A DNA stretch of 64,000 nucleotides from an uncultured Bacteroidales bacterium (GCA_937906455.1 CALCYT010000047.1:1-64000), one strand, 5' to 3'; shown: positions 43,849 through 54,022, counted from the first letter of the stretch. A program made the numbers and translations. The notes: generated by a model from the letters alone, not told the origin.

Positions 43849-44819
43849 TCAAGAATATTCTCCAATGCCAAACCAAACAGCTTGTCAAGGCTTATGCCCA
43901 TGCAGGCTGCTTGTTTTGGCATTATTGATGCCTCCGACATGCCTGGCACTATGTTTACCTCAATGAAAACCAATTGTTTAGGTGTCAAAATATAGTCGAA
44001 ACGCGCGAAGCCTTTGCACTCTAACTTGTCGTAAAGCATAGCCGACGTCGCCTTGACCTCTATCTCTGAAACCTCATCCAAATCAGCCGGCGTTATCTCG
44101 TCGGATTTCCCGGAGGTGTATTTTGCCTCGTAATCGAAGAACTCGTTTTTACTCACTATTTCGGTGATTGGGAACACCATTGTCTTGCCTTTGACCTCCA
44201 TCACGGTGCACGCCAACTCGCGTCCTTTCACAAACTTTTCGCACATCACCTGGTCGCCGGCATTGAAAGCGTCCTCCACAGCCTTGTCGAAGTCCTCCTC
44301 TATGCTGACTTTGCTCACCCCAACCGACGAGCCGTTGCGTGTGGGCTTCACAAACAGCGGCAAGCCTAATGTCTTGATGATTTCTTTGCCGTCATAGCTC
44401 TCACCTTTATTAATGACGATGGAAGGGGAGACGTTGGCACCGGCCTCGGCCGCTATCTGCTTGCAGAAATGCTTGTGAAACGTCAGCGCCGAGGTGGTGA
44501 AACTTGACGAAGTGTAAGGAATACCAAGCATATCTAAGTAGCCGAGAAGCTGTCCGTCCTCGCCCGGAACACCATGAATGGCGTTGAAGACAGCGTCGAA
44601 AACCACCTTCTTGCCTCTAACTTTTATCGAGAAATCGTTCTTGTCAACATCGGTCTGAGTGCCGTCATCATCAAGATGATACCACCTCTCTTTTTGAACC
44701 ACAATGACGTATGACTCGTATCTTGAAGGATCCAAGTGCTTCTTCACAACTTTCGCGCTGCTGATTGATATCTCGTACTCTCCTGAGTATCCACCACAGA
44801 CTATTGCTATTTTTTTCAT
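43845..44819 (-). CDS. ddl: D-alanine--D-alanine ligase
   Basis: ATP-grasp enzyme making D-Ala-D-Ala for peptidoglycan. 324 residues from the ATG at 44819 (MKKIAIVCGGYSGEYEIS). Motifs: NAIHGVPGEDGQLLGYL, KPTRNGSSVGVSKV and VFIEVNIVPGM; the last usually reads EVNTLPGMT. The upstream reading start at 44840 is rejected because the sequence before MKK is not family-like. Convergent with frr (4-base overlap). Confidence 0.94.
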   Translation of the reverse strand: MKKIAIVCGGYSGEYEISISSAKVVKKHLDPSRYESYVIVVQKERWYHLDDDGTQTDVDKNDFSIKVRGKKVVFDAVFNAIHGVPGEDGQLLGYLDMLGIPYTSSSFTTSALTFHKHFCKQIAAEAGANVSPSIVINKGESYDGKEIIKTLGLPLFVKPTRNGSSVGVSKVSIEEDFDKAVEDAFNAGDQVMCEKFVKGRELACTVMEVKGKTMVFPITEIVSKNEFFDYEAKYTSGKSDEITPADLDEVSEIEVKATSAMLYDKLECKGFARFDYILTPKQLVFIEVNIVPGMSEASIMPKQAACMGISLDKLFGLALENILD

Positions 44820-44850
44820 GTCAAATAAACTTAAATTCAATTATTTTCGT

Positions 44851-44858
44851 TATCTTTG
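44851..44858 (+). promoter_or_regulatory. -7 box for the PASTA gene cluster
   Basis: TATCTTTG at 44851-44858, about 53 bases before the PASTA-protein ATG, in the gap to the divergent ddl gene. Confidence 0.6.
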
Positions 44859-44910
44859 CGAGTTCAAAATTACAAAAAAAAGGCGTTATCGTTAACGAAA
44901 AAATAAAAAA

Positions 44911-45960
44911 ATGAAGGTGTTTCGTTTTTTAAAAGACAAATGGTTCTATATCAGCCTGATAATCATGGTGTTAATGGTTGTCGGAGCTTTTGAGTACACC
45001 TTTGGCTTCCTCGATAAATTCACGCGACACGGTGATGAATTCCTCGTGCCCGACATGATCGGGATGAATTATGACGAGATGGTGGAGCAATATCAAGACG
45101 ATTTTACTTTCATTCTGCTTGACAGCGTTTACATTAAAAATTTCCCGGAAGGTGCTGTATATCAACAGAATCCTGGTAAGGGAGCAAAGGTGAAGAAAGG
45201 CAGGAACCTCTATATCACACGCACCTCTATAGCTCCTGAGGTCGTCGAGATGCCCAACCTACGCAATCTGTCGCTGCGACAGGCTATAGTGCGTCTGAAT
45301 CTTATCGGATTGAGAGTTGACAAGCTTGAATTTGTCGATTATTTCGCAAGAAACGCCGTCGTTGACCAGAAAATTAAAAATGACGTCATCGAACCTAAGG
45401 AAGAAGTGATAAAAGGCACGCCGATAACTCTGGTGGTGGGCCTCGGCAATGGCAATAAAACCACTAATATCCCCGACTTGATAGGCGTGAGGCAGACTGA
45501 AGTGAAAAATCTTATCAACAATGCGTCGTTAAACATTGGAACGGAGATATTTGTTGATAATGATGATGCTGATAATCTTTATGTTAGCCGAATGGAACCG
45601 GATTATTCACCGGAAACGAAGGTGTATCTCGGCTCAACCATTAACGTGTGGTATAAATCAATCAAAAACTTCGATTTCGTCTGGTATAATTATGAGAAAT
45701 TCCGCCGTGACTCTATGACAGAGGCGTGGCGACGCAGAAAACTTGACCCCGATACAATACAATACCTAATCGACAGTTTTAACTATATATTGAAAAACAG
45801 AAAATTCTCCTATGACTCCGTTCAACGAGTAAACGACATGGAGATGATGTTTCTGGATTGGACAACGAAAAATGAAATCAACGATAGCGTCATGTTCGAC
45901 GATTTTGATTTCTTGGATTATGATTATGAAATAGATACAAGCTTTTTCTATGATGAATAA
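44911..45960 (+). CDS. Membrane-anchored PASTA-domain protein
   Basis: A 349-residue protein with a short cytoplasmic N-terminus, one transmembrane helix (about 12-32) and three periplasmic PASTA domains (~44-106, 112-178, 186-248; each begins with a line such as VPDMIGMNYDEM, MPNLRNLSLRQAI or IPDLIGVRQTEV). The C-terminal ~100 residues are acidic and unrecognised. PASTA domains usually bind peptidoglycan fragments on Ser/Thr kinases or PBPs; neither is attached here. It overlaps the next gene by 11 bases. Confidence 0.9.
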   Translation: MKVFRFLKDKWFYISLIIMVLMVVGAFEYTFGFLDKFTRHGDEFLVPDMIGMNYDEMVEQYQDDFTFILLDSVYIKNFPEGAVYQQNPGKGAKVKKGRNLYITRTSIAPEVVEMPNLRNLSLRQAIVRLNLIGLRVDKLEFVDYFARNAVVDQKIKNDVIEPKEEVIKGTPITLVVGLGNGNKTTNIPDLIGVRQTEVKNLINNASLNIGTEIFVDNDDADNLYVSRMEPDYSPETKVYLGSTINVWYKSIKNFDFVWYNYEKFRRDSMTEAWRRRKLDPDTIQYLIDSFNYILKNRKFSYDSVQRVNDMEMMFLDWTTKNEINDSVMFDDFDFLDYDYEIDTSFFYDE

Positions 45961-47854
45961 GAGAATTGTTTTGATGACTATACTTGCCGTTTTCAGCATG
46001 ATGAACGGCATCGCGCAAGAGTATCTGACCGGCTTCAACGGCGCACTTCCTGACGCAAATATGCCGAAGTCTCGCGAGGAAACAGTGGCTGTGCTGCCGT
46101 TTTTCGACGATTTCACCAATATGGATATGCGCCCGGACGCGTCAAAATGGCAGTCAGGAAACACATCTGCCGGCTCCGGATTCCCTTATATGCCTGTAAA
46201 TTATATGGCTGCCACACTTGACATCCTCGACAGATATGGCAAGGTGTATTCAAGAGGCAACAGCAATCCTTTCATCGGCGACACTTTGATGTCTGTGAAG
46301 ATACGACTCGACAGCATTGGAAATCATAGACTTACACCTGCCGACTCGGTTTATTTCAGCTTTTATTTCCAACCGGGTGGTTTTGGCGACAGCCCTGAAC
46401 GTGACGACTCTCTCGTGCTGCAATTCGGCTATGGCTACGACGAACTTGTGTTCGATACGGTGCTAAACAATTATGTCACACTGAGAAAAACCGAATGGCG
46501 ACATGTTTGGGCAACGGAGGGCTTCGAATGTGACTCGGTATTCCATAAAGTGATGATTCCGATAACCGACACCTGTTACTTCAAAGAAGATTTCCGCATC
46601 CTTTTCTTCAATTACGGAACGTTGCCGACAACAATGTATCCCAACGACAGAAGCAATATGGACCAATGGAATGTCGATATGGTTTATCTTGATATGAACC
46701 GGCATGCCGACCATGACTCATATCCGCTGGTTAGTTTCACAAACAACCCGCCTACATTCTTAAACCGTTATCAATCAATGCCTTATAAACATTATAAAGC
46801 TAATCCGATTAACGAAATAGATAATGTTTACGACGTTTATCTCACAAATTTAGATGTGAATGCCCATAATGTCAGGTATTCGTGTTTCGTAGATGACAAC
46901 AACTCGCCTTGGCAATATCATTTTGTAGATAATCCTATGATTATCAATCAGTATTACAATATGGGCGTGGCGATAAACACTGTGTGGATGAACGATTTCA
47001 TCTATCCGTATAACTTGTCTGTTGACACGACCTCTTTCACGATTCGTCAGTATATTGAGGTTATTGACGAGCATGTCGGCGAGGTGAGAGGCGATTCGGT
47101 GATAAGCAGGCAAGAGTTTGGAAATTATTTCGCCTACGATGACGGTACGCCGGAAAAAGGTTATGGTCTCGTGCCAAGCGACACCTATATGGCAGTGCAG
47201 TTCAAAGTTACGCAACTCGACACGATACAAGGCGTCAGCATGCTGTTCAACCGCACTTTCAATAACGCCAATTATAATTTCTTCGACATTGTGGTGTGGA
47301 AAGACAATAACGGCAAGCCGGGAGAGGAAATCTACACTCTGAAAAACCAAAGGCCTGTTTGGGATGACACGGTGATGTATGCCTTCCATACCTATGATTT
47401 TGACCGTATTGTCAAAGTGAATAGCGTGTTTTACGTGGGTCTGCGCCAGCAATATTCAAAATCGATAAACATAGGGTTTGATGCTTCGACCGACAATCGA
47501 CAATATAATTTTTATGAAACAGGCGATGGCTGGCGAAACAGCTCGTTCCCAGGCTCCATAATGATTCGTCCGGTGATGGGCACAAATCCTGATTTGGTAA
47601 TATCCCCTGATAATCAAAACGATAGCAGTATTGAGGTGTATCCCAATCCGGCTCGTGACATCATAACAATTGAAAATGCCAATGAGAATCTTTATAAGGA
47701 GATAGTTATTTTTGATGTGACAGGTCGGCTCGTGAAACGTTATTCATATAATAACACATTGAATGTCAATGAGTTACAAAATGGCGTTTATGTGTTGCGC
47801 GCAGTAAAGGACGATGGCTCGTATATCAGCTCTAAATTGATGATTTGTAAATAG
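45950..47854 (+). CDS. T9SS-secreted protein of the PASTA-rluD cluster
   Basis: A 634-residue exported protein: signal peptide (1-22, ending GIAQ), a large beta-rich body (FFDDFTNMDMRPDASKW, TWISxx-like repeats absent), a region near 400-540 with YFAYDDGTPEKGYG and NVSFYVG-like strands, and a C-terminal T9SS sorting domain (~560-634, IEVYPNPARDIITIEN, NGVYVLRAVKDDG). No enzymatic motif was recognised. Translationally coupled to the PASTA gene (11-base overlap), followed by rluD after 9 bases. Confidence 0.82.
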   Translation: MMNKRIVLMTILAVFSMMNGIAQEYLTGFNGALPDANMPKSREETVAVLPFFDDFTNMDMRPDASKWQSGNTSAGSGFPYMPVNYMAATLDILDRYGKVYSRGNSNPFIGDTLMSVKIRLDSIGNHRLTPADSVYFSFYFQPGGFGDSPERDDSLVLQFGYGYDELVFDTVLNNYVTLRKTEWRHVWATEGFECDSVFHKVMIPITDTCYFKEDFRILFFNYGTLPTTMYPNDRSNMDQWNVDMVYLDMNRHADHDSYPLVSFTNNPPTFLNRYQSMPYKHYKANPINEIDNVYDVYLTNLDVNAHNVRYSCFVDDNNSPWQYHFVDNPMIINQYYNMGVAINTVWMNDFIYPYNLSVDTTSFTIRQYIEVIDEHVGEVRGDSVISRQEFGNYFAYDDGTPEKGYGLVPSDTYMAVQFKVTQLDTIQGVSMLFNRTFNNANYNFFDIVVWKDNNGKPGEEIYTLKNQRPVWDDTVMYAFHTYDFDRIVKVNSVFYVGLRQQYSKSINIGFDASTDNRQYNFYETGDGWRNSSFPGSIMIRPVMGTNPDLVISPDNQNDSSIEVYPNPARDIITIENANENLYKEIVIFDVTGRLVKRYSYNNTLNVNELQNGVYVLRAVKDDGSYISSKLMICK

Positions 47855-47863
47855 TTATAAGAT

Positions 47864-48919
47864 ATGTCAGAAGATTTTGTAGGCGTGATAGGTGACGGCA
47901 CCGAGGAAAACACTGAGCTTTTCGAGCATTTCAGGATAGTGGCTGATAAAGGTCAAGCCTTGGTGCGTGTTGATAAGTTCCTGCAAAACCGTTTGGAGAA
48001 TGTGTCGCGCAACCGTGTCCAAAACGCGGCAAAGGCAGGTAGTATCCTCGTGAACGACAAGCCGGTGAAGTCGAATTACAAGGTCAAGCCGTTAGATGTG
48101 GTCACAGTGGTTCTTGCTTATCCTCCACGAGAAATCGTCATAACACCGGAAAACATTGAGCTTGATGTGGTTTATGAAGACGACGACGTTATCGTGGTGA
48201 ACAAGCATGCTGGCTTGGTGGTGCATCCCGGACATGGCAATTTCGACGGCACTCTGCTCAACGCATTGGCATATCATTTCAAGGAGAACGGCTCACGAGT
48301 GGATAACGGCTTCGGCTATCTTGTGCATCGTATCGACAAAGATACCACCGGATTGATGATCGTGGCGAAAAACGAGACCGCTCAGACGGTGCTGGCAGCT
48401 CAGTTTTTTGAGCATTCGATAACACGGCGTTATCAGGCTCTTGTGTGGGGCGATTTCGCTGACGATGAAGGCACCATTGAAGGCAATATCGGTCGCTCGA
48501 TGCGCGACAGGGTGGCGATGGCCGTCTATCCCGACGGAAGCCAAGGGAAGGAGGCCGTCACACATTACAAGGTGCTTGAACGATTCAACTATGTCACTTT
48601 GGTGGAATGCCGCCTTGAGACGGGACGAACACATCAGATTCGAGCGCATATGCAGCATATAGGACATCCGTTGTTCAACGATGCACTGTATGGCGGCGAC
48701 AGGATTTTGAAAGGCACCACCTTCTCAAAATACCGGCAGTTTGTTGACAACTGCTTCAACGAGGTGCCTCGACACTGCTTGCATGCCAAACTGCTTGGTT
48801 TTGTGCATCCCACAACGGGCAAAGAGATGTGTTTTGACTCGGAGCTGCCGGCAGACATGCTCACGGTGCTCGAAAAATGGAGAAATTATTTGAAATCAAG
48901 AACAGAAGAAAATTTGTAA
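47864..48919 (+). CDS. rluD: RluD-family 23S rRNA pseudouridine synthase
   Basis: A 351-residue pseudouridine synthase of the RluA/RluD group: S4 RNA-binding domain (~30-90, RVDKFLQNRLENVSRNRVQ) followed by the catalytic domain with the catalytic Asp in VHRIDKDTTGLMIVAKN and GRTHQIRAHMQHIGHPLFND. The exact uridine targets (1911/1915/1917 for RluD) are inferred from family resemblance. The last gene before hldD, 3 bases away. Confidence 0.92.
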   Translation: MSEDFVGVIGDGTEENTELFEHFRIVADKGQALVRVDKFLQNRLENVSRNRVQNAAKAGSILVNDKPVKSNYKVKPLDVVTVVLAYPPREIVITPENIELDVVYEDDDVIVVNKHAGLVVHPGHGNFDGTLLNALAYHFKENGSRVDNGFGYLVHRIDKDTTGLMIVAKNETAQTVLAAQFFEHSITRRYQALVWGDFADDEGTIEGNIGRSMRDRVAMAVYPDGSQGKEAVTHYKVLERFNYVTLVECRLETGRTHQIRAHMQHIGHPLFNDALYGGDRILKGTTFSKYRQFVDNCFNEVPRHCLHAKLLGFVHPTTGKEMCFDSELPADMLTVLEKWRNYLKSRTEENL

Positions 48920-48922
48920 GTC

Positions 48923-49888
48923 ATGATAGTAATTACAGGTGCGGCCGGCTTCATAGCCAGCGTGGTGGCAGGAAGCCTCAATGAACAAGGCAGACAAGAT
49001 CTCATCCTCGTTGATGACTTCTCAAAAAAACAAAAAGAGAGAAACTACATAAACAAACAATATCAGCTTCTTTTAGATAGGAAGGAACTTCATAACTGGC
49101 TGAAAATCAATCATGATAAGGTCGATTTTATAGTGCATCTCGGTGCCCGTACCGATACTACAGAATTCGATTGGAACGTGTTTGTGGAACTTAACGTGAG
49201 CTATACCGAGCAGCTGTGGACTCTTTGCACCGAATACCGGATACCACTCGTATATGCCTCATCAGCAGCCACTTACGGAGGCGGTGAGTTGGGCTACAAC
49301 GACAGTCACGATATTGTGGAGCGACTGCAGCCGCTTAATCCCTACGGCCGCTCAAAGAATGAAATCGACAAATGGATTCTTAGACAAAAGCAATGCCCTC
49401 CGTTCTGGGCGGGACTGAAATTCTTCAATGTTTATGGGCCTAATGAGTATCATAAAGGTCGCATGGCTTCAGTGATTCTGCATTCTTTCCACCAGATTCA
49501 GGATAGCGGCGAGGTGAAGCTGTTTCGCTCTCATCGTCCTGATTTCGCTGACGGTCAGCAACTTAGAGACTTTATCTATGTGAAGGATATCGCTTCAGTT
49601 ATACTGTTCCTTATCGAGAAACGACCTGAGAGTGGACTCTATAATCTTGGGACAGGACATGCGCGCTCATTCTATGACTTGGCGACAAACACCTTTAAAG
49701 CAATGTGTAAAGCGGTGAATATCAAATTCATAGACACTCCATTAGACATCCGCGACAAGTATCAGTATTTTACTGAGGCAAATATGGAGAAACTCCGCAA
49801 GGCCGGCTACTACAAGCCTTTCACAACTCTCGAAGACGGTGTCTCAGACTATGTCACAAACTATCTGATGAAAGACATCACCTATTAA
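48923..49888 (+). CDS. hldD: ADP-L-glycero-D-manno-heptose 6-epimerase
   Basis: Last step of the ADP-heptose pathway for the LPS core. 321-residue SDR-fold protein: N-terminal NAD(P) loop GAAGFIASVVAG, HLGARTDTTE, SSAATYGGGE, the catalytic YxxxK in NPYGRSKNEID, and the family segment FFNVYGPNEYHKGRMASVI. It starts 3 bases after rluD. A stem-loop follows its stop. Confidence 0.93.
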   Translation: MIVITGAAGFIASVVAGSLNEQGRQDLILVDDFSKKQKERNYINKQYQLLLDRKELHNWLKINHDKVDFIVHLGARTDTTEFDWNVFVELNVSYTEQLWTLCTEYRIPLVYASSAATYGGGELGYNDSHDIVERLQPLNPYGRSKNEIDKWILRQKQCPPFWAGLKFFNVYGPNEYHKGRMASVILHSFHQIQDSGEVKLFRSHRPDFADGQQLRDFIYVKDIASVILFLIEKRPESGLYNLGTGHARSFYDLATNTFKAMCKAVNIKFIDTPLDIRDKYQYFTEANMEKLRKAGYYKPFTTLEDGVSDYVTNYLMKDITY

Positions 49889-49934
49889 TAATCTATACGC
49901 GCCATCTGGAATCACCAACACCTTATAACAAATA

Positions 49935-49954
49935 AGACGGATTCTCATCCGTCT
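49935..49954. terminator. Stem-loop between hldD and merR
   Basis: AGACGGAT / ATCCGTCT, a perfect 8-bp stem with loop TCTC, in the gap between two convergent genes. Only a weak T-tract follows, so efficiency is uncertain. Confidence 0.55.
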
Positions 49955-49967
49955 CCACTCTAAACTC

Positions 49968-50309
49968 TCAACTTTCCTTAAGTCTCTCCGCCAACCTCTT
50001 GTCCAAATCGACAAGAAAGCTTCTTGCGTTGTTGAGTGTTCGTATCATCATGGCGTTTTCCTCGAGTTTGTCGAACTTGGTTTTCATGGCTTCCTTTGCA
50101 CCTTGGATAGTGTAGCCTTTCACTTTGACGAGTTGGTATATTATCTGGAGGTAGCGCATGTCGCGTTCTGTGAACATCCTATTGCCTTTAGTGCTTTTAC
50201 GCGGGCGTAGCACATCGAACTCGCTCTCCCAATAGCGGATAGTGGATGTCGGGACGCCAAACATCTCCGACACTTCACCGATACGATAATATAACTTCTT
50301 GATTTCCAT
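49968..50309 (-). CDS. MerR-family regulator
   Basis: A 113-residue protein with the MerR winged-helix start (YYRIGEVSEMFGVPTSTIRYWESEF) and the wing RKSTKGNRMFTERDMRYLQII, then a helical segment. It has no effector-binding domain or metal-binding cysteines. It lies 4 bases after the M23 peptidase gene, an association common in Bacteroidota; the target is unknown. Confidence 0.88.
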   Translation of the reverse strand: MEIKKLYYRIGEVSEMFGVPTSTIRYWESEFDVLRPRKSTKGNRMFTERDMRYLQIIYQLVKVKGYTIQGAKEAMKTKFDKLEENAMMIRTLNNARSFLVDLDKRLAERLKES

Positions 50310-50313
50310 AATA

Positions 50314-51285
50314 TTAGTCCATCGTCATTGACGGTATTTCTGATAACTCGAGAATCTTCTCGTATTCTTCAGGTGTCAAATCGTTGAAGAAGAAATTGAC
50401 AGGGTTGATTGCCTTGTCGCTTTTTATGACCTCATAGTGCAGATGTGGTGCTGTTGACTTGCCGCTATTGCCGACCTCTGCGATAAACTCGCCCCTATGC
50501 ACTTTCTGTCCCACTTTCACGTGAGCCTTGCTGAGGTGGGCGTAGCGTGTCTTGTAACCATAACCGTGGTTGACAATGATATTGTTTCCGTAGCCGCTGT
50601 TGCCTTTGATGACTTTTTCCACCACGCCGTCGCCGGTGCAAAACACATGTGTCCCCATAGGTGCACTGAAGTCGATGCCGCTGTGCATTTTCTGAACCTT
50701 GTAAAACGGGTCGGTTCTGTGTCCGAAATGCGAGGAAATCCTATAGATGTCAACGTCTTTAACAGGCATGATGGCAGGTATGCAGCTTAACATTTTGGCT
50801 TTGTTTTTAGCCATGTTATACACCTCGTCGAACGATTTTGACTGGACGCCGAGCTGACTCTCGATGATATCGATTTTCTTGACGGTCTCTTTTACAAGGG
50901 CGGAGTTGTCGTACCCGTTGAGAGCCTCATAACGGTTGCTGCCGCCATAGCCGGCTTTCCTCACTGATGCCGGAATGGGGTCGGCCTCAAAAATCATCCT
51001 GTAAATGTTGTCGTCACGGTCTTGCATCTCACTGAGAAGCACGTCAATGTCCTGCATCTTGTCGTTTATGATGTCGTACTGTAGCTTCATGAACTCAATT
51101 TCTCGAGTCAACATACGCTCTTTCGGTGAACCGACGATATTTTGTATCAAACTTACGACACCGAAACCAAGGAGTCCGGCTGTGAGGACAAACAAAAACA
51201 ATCTTCCGTAAATCTTGCCTTTTGAAGGCTTATATTCCTCATAATCAAGAGTTTGCGGATTATAAATATATTCTTTTCTTGACAT
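50314..51285 (-). CDS. Membrane-anchored M23 metallopeptidase
   Basis: A 323-residue bitopic protein: cytoplasmic N-terminus, a transmembrane helix (about 29-50), a periplasmic coiled coil (~55-100) and a C-terminal LytM/M23 domain. The zinc ligands are seen in MHSGIDFSAP (HxxxD) and in APHLHYEV (HxH). It cuts peptidoglycan cross-links or activates amidases. First gene of the pair with merR; divergent from alaS. Confidence 0.92.
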   Translation of the reverse strand: MSRKEYIYNPQTLDYEEYKPSKGKIYGRLFLFVLTAGLLGFGVVSLIQNIVGSPKERMLTREIEFMKLQYDIINDKMQDIDVLLSEMQDRDDNIYRMIFEADPIPASVRKAGYGGSNRYEALNGYDNSALVKETVKKIDIIESQLGVQSKSFDEVYNMAKNKAKMLSCIPAIMPVKDVDIYRISSHFGHRTDPFYKVQKMHSGIDFSAPMGTHVFCTGDGVVEKVIKGNSGYGNNIIVNHGYGYKTRYAHLSKAHVKVGQKVHRGEFIAEVGNSGKSTAPHLHYEVIKSDKAINPVNFFFNDLTPEEYEKILELSEIPSMTMD

Positions 51286-51356
51286 TTTATTTCTAAAAAA
51301 TTACCTCTAAACGAAAATATTTGCGTTTTTAACGTGCAAAAATAATAATTTTTTTT

Positions 51357-51364
51357 TAACTTTG
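51357..51364 (+). promoter_or_regulatory. alaS -7 box
   Basis: TAACTTTG fits TAnnTTTG, with predicted start about 19 bases before the alaS ATG at 51390. Confidence 0.65.
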
Positions 51365-51389
51365 CAAACTTTTTAAAGAAAAAAATATT

Positions 51390-54005
51390 ATGAGAGCAAG
51401 CGATATTCGTAAAAGCTTTTTGGATTTCTTCCAATCAAAACAGCATATAGTAGTGCCATCAGCACCTATTGTCGTGAAAAACGACCCTACTTTGATGTTT
51501 ACCAACGCAGGCATGAACCAGTTTAAAGATGTTTTCTTAGGCAACAACCCTCGCAAAGCGCCACGTGTCACCGATATTCAGAAATGCCTCAGAGTGTCGG
51601 GCAAGCATAACGACCTCGAAGAAGTCGGACGCGACACATATCATCATACCATGTTTGAGATGATGGGAAACTGGTCGTTTGGCGATTATTTCAAAAAAGA
51701 AGCCATCGCCTGGGGCTGGGAGTTCCTTACCGATGTGATGAAAATCGACAAGGACAGGCTGTATGTGACCGTTTTTGGCGGCGATGAGAAAGATGGAATG
51801 GCTCCCGATAACGAGGCTTACGACTTCTGGAAAGAGCATATCGATGAATCACGCATCATTTATGGCTCAAAGAAAGATAATTTTTGGGAGATGGGAGAGA
51901 CCGGGCCGTGCGGACCTTGCTCAGAGATTCATATCGACATCCGTGACGATGAGGCACGTAAGAAAATCGGCGGACGCGAGCTTGTCAATAAAGACGACCC
52001 TGAGGTGATAGAGATTTGGAACCTCGTGTTCATGCAATATAACCGTCTCGCTAATGGCACTCTCGTTGACCTTCCTGCTAAGCATGTTGACACAGGCATG
52101 GGGTTCGAACGTCTCGTCCGCGTGATGCAAGGCAAGAAATCCAATTATGACACCGATGTCTTTACCCCGATAATCGATGAGATCTCACGGCTTTCGGGCA
52201 TTGAATACGGCAAAGACGAGAGATGTGACATCGCGATGCGTGTCGTCGCCGACCACCTCCGTGCTGTCAGCTTCGCCATCACTGACGGACAGCTGCCCTC
52301 AAACAACGGGGCAGGTTACGTCATCCGCCGGATATTGCGCCGCGCAGTGCGTTATGGATACACTTTCTTGAAAGAGACAGAACCGTTTGTGTATAAACTT
52401 TTGCCGGTTCTCGTGAAGGAGATGGGTGAGCAGTATCCTGAGATAAAAGCCCAGGAGACATTGGTGTCGAAGGTCATCTACGAGGAAGAAGCCTCGTTTT
52501 TGCGCACTTTGTCGTTGGGAATCAAGCGTTTCGAGAATTATGTGGAACAGAACAAAGACAATAAACTCGTTGACGGCGCTTTCGCTTTCGAGCTGTTCGA
52601 CACCTACGGCTTCCCTGTCGATTTGACGAACCTCATGGCAGAAGAGAAAGGTCTCGAAGTGGATATGGAAGGATTCAACGCCAACCTTGAGGAACAAAAA
52701 AACCGCTCGCGTAAGGCAGCTGAGAAGATGTCGGGCGACTGGGTGGAGCTGATACATGACGACAAACCTACCGCTTTTGTCGGATACACCGAAATGGAAT
52801 GCCAAGCTAAGATATTGAAATTCAGAGAAGTGGTGGCAAAAGGCAAAAAACATTTCGAGATAGTCCTTGATAAGACGCCGTTCTATGCCGAGATGGGCGG
52901 ACAGGTGGGCGATAAAGGTGTCTTGGTGTCTGAAAATGAGACACTTAACGTGGTCAACACAGTGAAAGAAAACGACTTGAGCATTCATATCACCGACATG
53001 ATTCCGCAACAGCCGGAGGCGATGTTTACAGCTAAAGTCGATGTGGAACGCCGTCTGAAGATTGAAGCCAACCATACGGCGACTCACTTGATGCACGCCG
53101 CCCTTCGCAAGGTGCTGGGTACTCATGTCGAACAGAAAGGCTCTATGGTTGACGATGAGCGTCTGCGTTTCGACTTCAGTCATTTCGCCAAGATGACTGA
53201 TGAGGAGATTCGTGAGGTTGAAACTATTGTCAATCAAAAGATTAGAGAAGACCTTCAAAACCAGACCGCTGTCGATGTGCCTATTGATGAGGCCCGCAGA
53301 CTCGGCGCGATGGCACTCTTCGGTGAGAAATACGGCGACAAGGTGCGTGTGGTGACATTCGGCGAGGATTATTCATGCGAGTTGTGTGGCGGCACACATA
53401 TCCCGTCAACAGGCCGCATCGGAGCGTTCAAGATACTGACTGAAAGTGCTATAGCCGCCGGCGTGCGCCGTATTGAGGCTATAACAGGTGAGGCTGTCAT
53501 CAATTATCTTGATAATCAGATAGATACGCTGAATAAAATCAAAGGACTTGTGAAATCGTCAGGTGATGTGGTGAAGGCCGTCGAAACGTTGTCGGCACAA
53601 AACACTATGCTTCAGAAGAAAATAGAGGCTATGATGATGGCGCAAGCCGTGTCGGATGCCAAAAACGCATACAATAACGCAACAGACTATGAAGGACATA
53701 AGTTGGTGGTGGCGCGTGTTGATGCCGACATGAACCAGATGCGTAGCATCGCTTCTGCCTTGAAAGACATTGATTCTGAAGTCATTGCAGTCTTAGGTGG
53801 TGTCGTTGAAGACAAACCGGCTCTTTGTGTGATGCTGCCTCAGAGCATCGTCGATACCAAGAACATGGACGCCGCCGCCTTAGTGCGCACGGCAGCTCGG
53901 GAGATTCAAGGTGGCGGCGGCGGTCAAAAGACACTCGCCACAGCAGGAGGCAAAAACCCGGCCGGTGTTGACAAAGCTATTGAAATGCTGAGAAATAACT
54001 TCTGA
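51390..54005 (+). CDS. alaS: Alanyl-tRNA synthetase
   Basis: Class II synthetase that charges tRNA-Ala and edits misacylated products. 871 residues: catalytic core with FTNAGMNQFKDVFLG and HHTMFEMMGNWSFGDYFKKE, editing domain with ANHTATHLMHAALRKVLG (HxxxH) and CGGTHIPSTG (Cys and His zinc ligands), then the coiled coil and C-Ala domain ending GGGGGQKTLATAGGKNP. Confidence 0.97.
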   Translation: MRASDIRKSFLDFFQSKQHIVVPSAPIVVKNDPTLMFTNAGMNQFKDVFLGNNPRKAPRVTDIQKCLRVSGKHNDLEEVGRDTYHHTMFEMMGNWSFGDYFKKEAIAWGWEFLTDVMKIDKDRLYVTVFGGDEKDGMAPDNEAYDFWKEHIDESRIIYGSKKDNFWEMGETGPCGPCSEIHIDIRDDEARKKIGGRELVNKDDPEVIEIWNLVFMQYNRLANGTLVDLPAKHVDTGMGFERLVRVMQGKKSNYDTDVFTPIIDEISRLSGIEYGKDERCDIAMRVVADHLRAVSFAITDGQLPSNNGAGYVIRRILRRAVRYGYTFLKETEPFVYKLLPVLVKEMGEQYPEIKAQETLVSKVIYEEEASFLRTLSLGIKRFENYVEQNKDNKLVDGAFAFELFDTYGFPVDLTNLMAEEKGLEVDMEGFNANLEEQKNRSRKAAEKMSGDWVELIHDDKPTAFVGYTEMECQAKILKFREVVAKGKKHFEIVLDKTPFYAEMGGQVGDKGVLVSENETLNVVNTVKENDLSIHITDMIPQQPEAMFTAKVDVERRLKIEANHTATHLMHAALRKVLGTHVEQKGSMVDDERLRFDFSHFAKMTDEEIREVETIVNQKIREDLQNQTAVDVPIDEARRLGAMALFGEKYGDKVRVVTFGEDYSCELCGGTHIPSTGRIGAFKILTESAIAAGVRRIEAITGEAVINYLDNQIDTLNKIKGLVKSSGDVVKAVETLSAQNTMLQKKIEAMMMAQAVSDAKNAYNNATDYEGHKLVVARVDADMNQMRSIASALKDIDSEVIAVLGGVVEDKPALCVMLPQSIVDTKNMDAAALVRTAAREIQGGGGGQKTLATAGGKNPAGVDKAIEMLRNNF

Positions 54006-54022
54006 TGAGAGAGTGGCTCGTT

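Noticed and set aside
52299..53258. 319-residue minus-strand open frame opposite alaS
   Set aside because: Antisense shadow of the alaS coding region with no family features.
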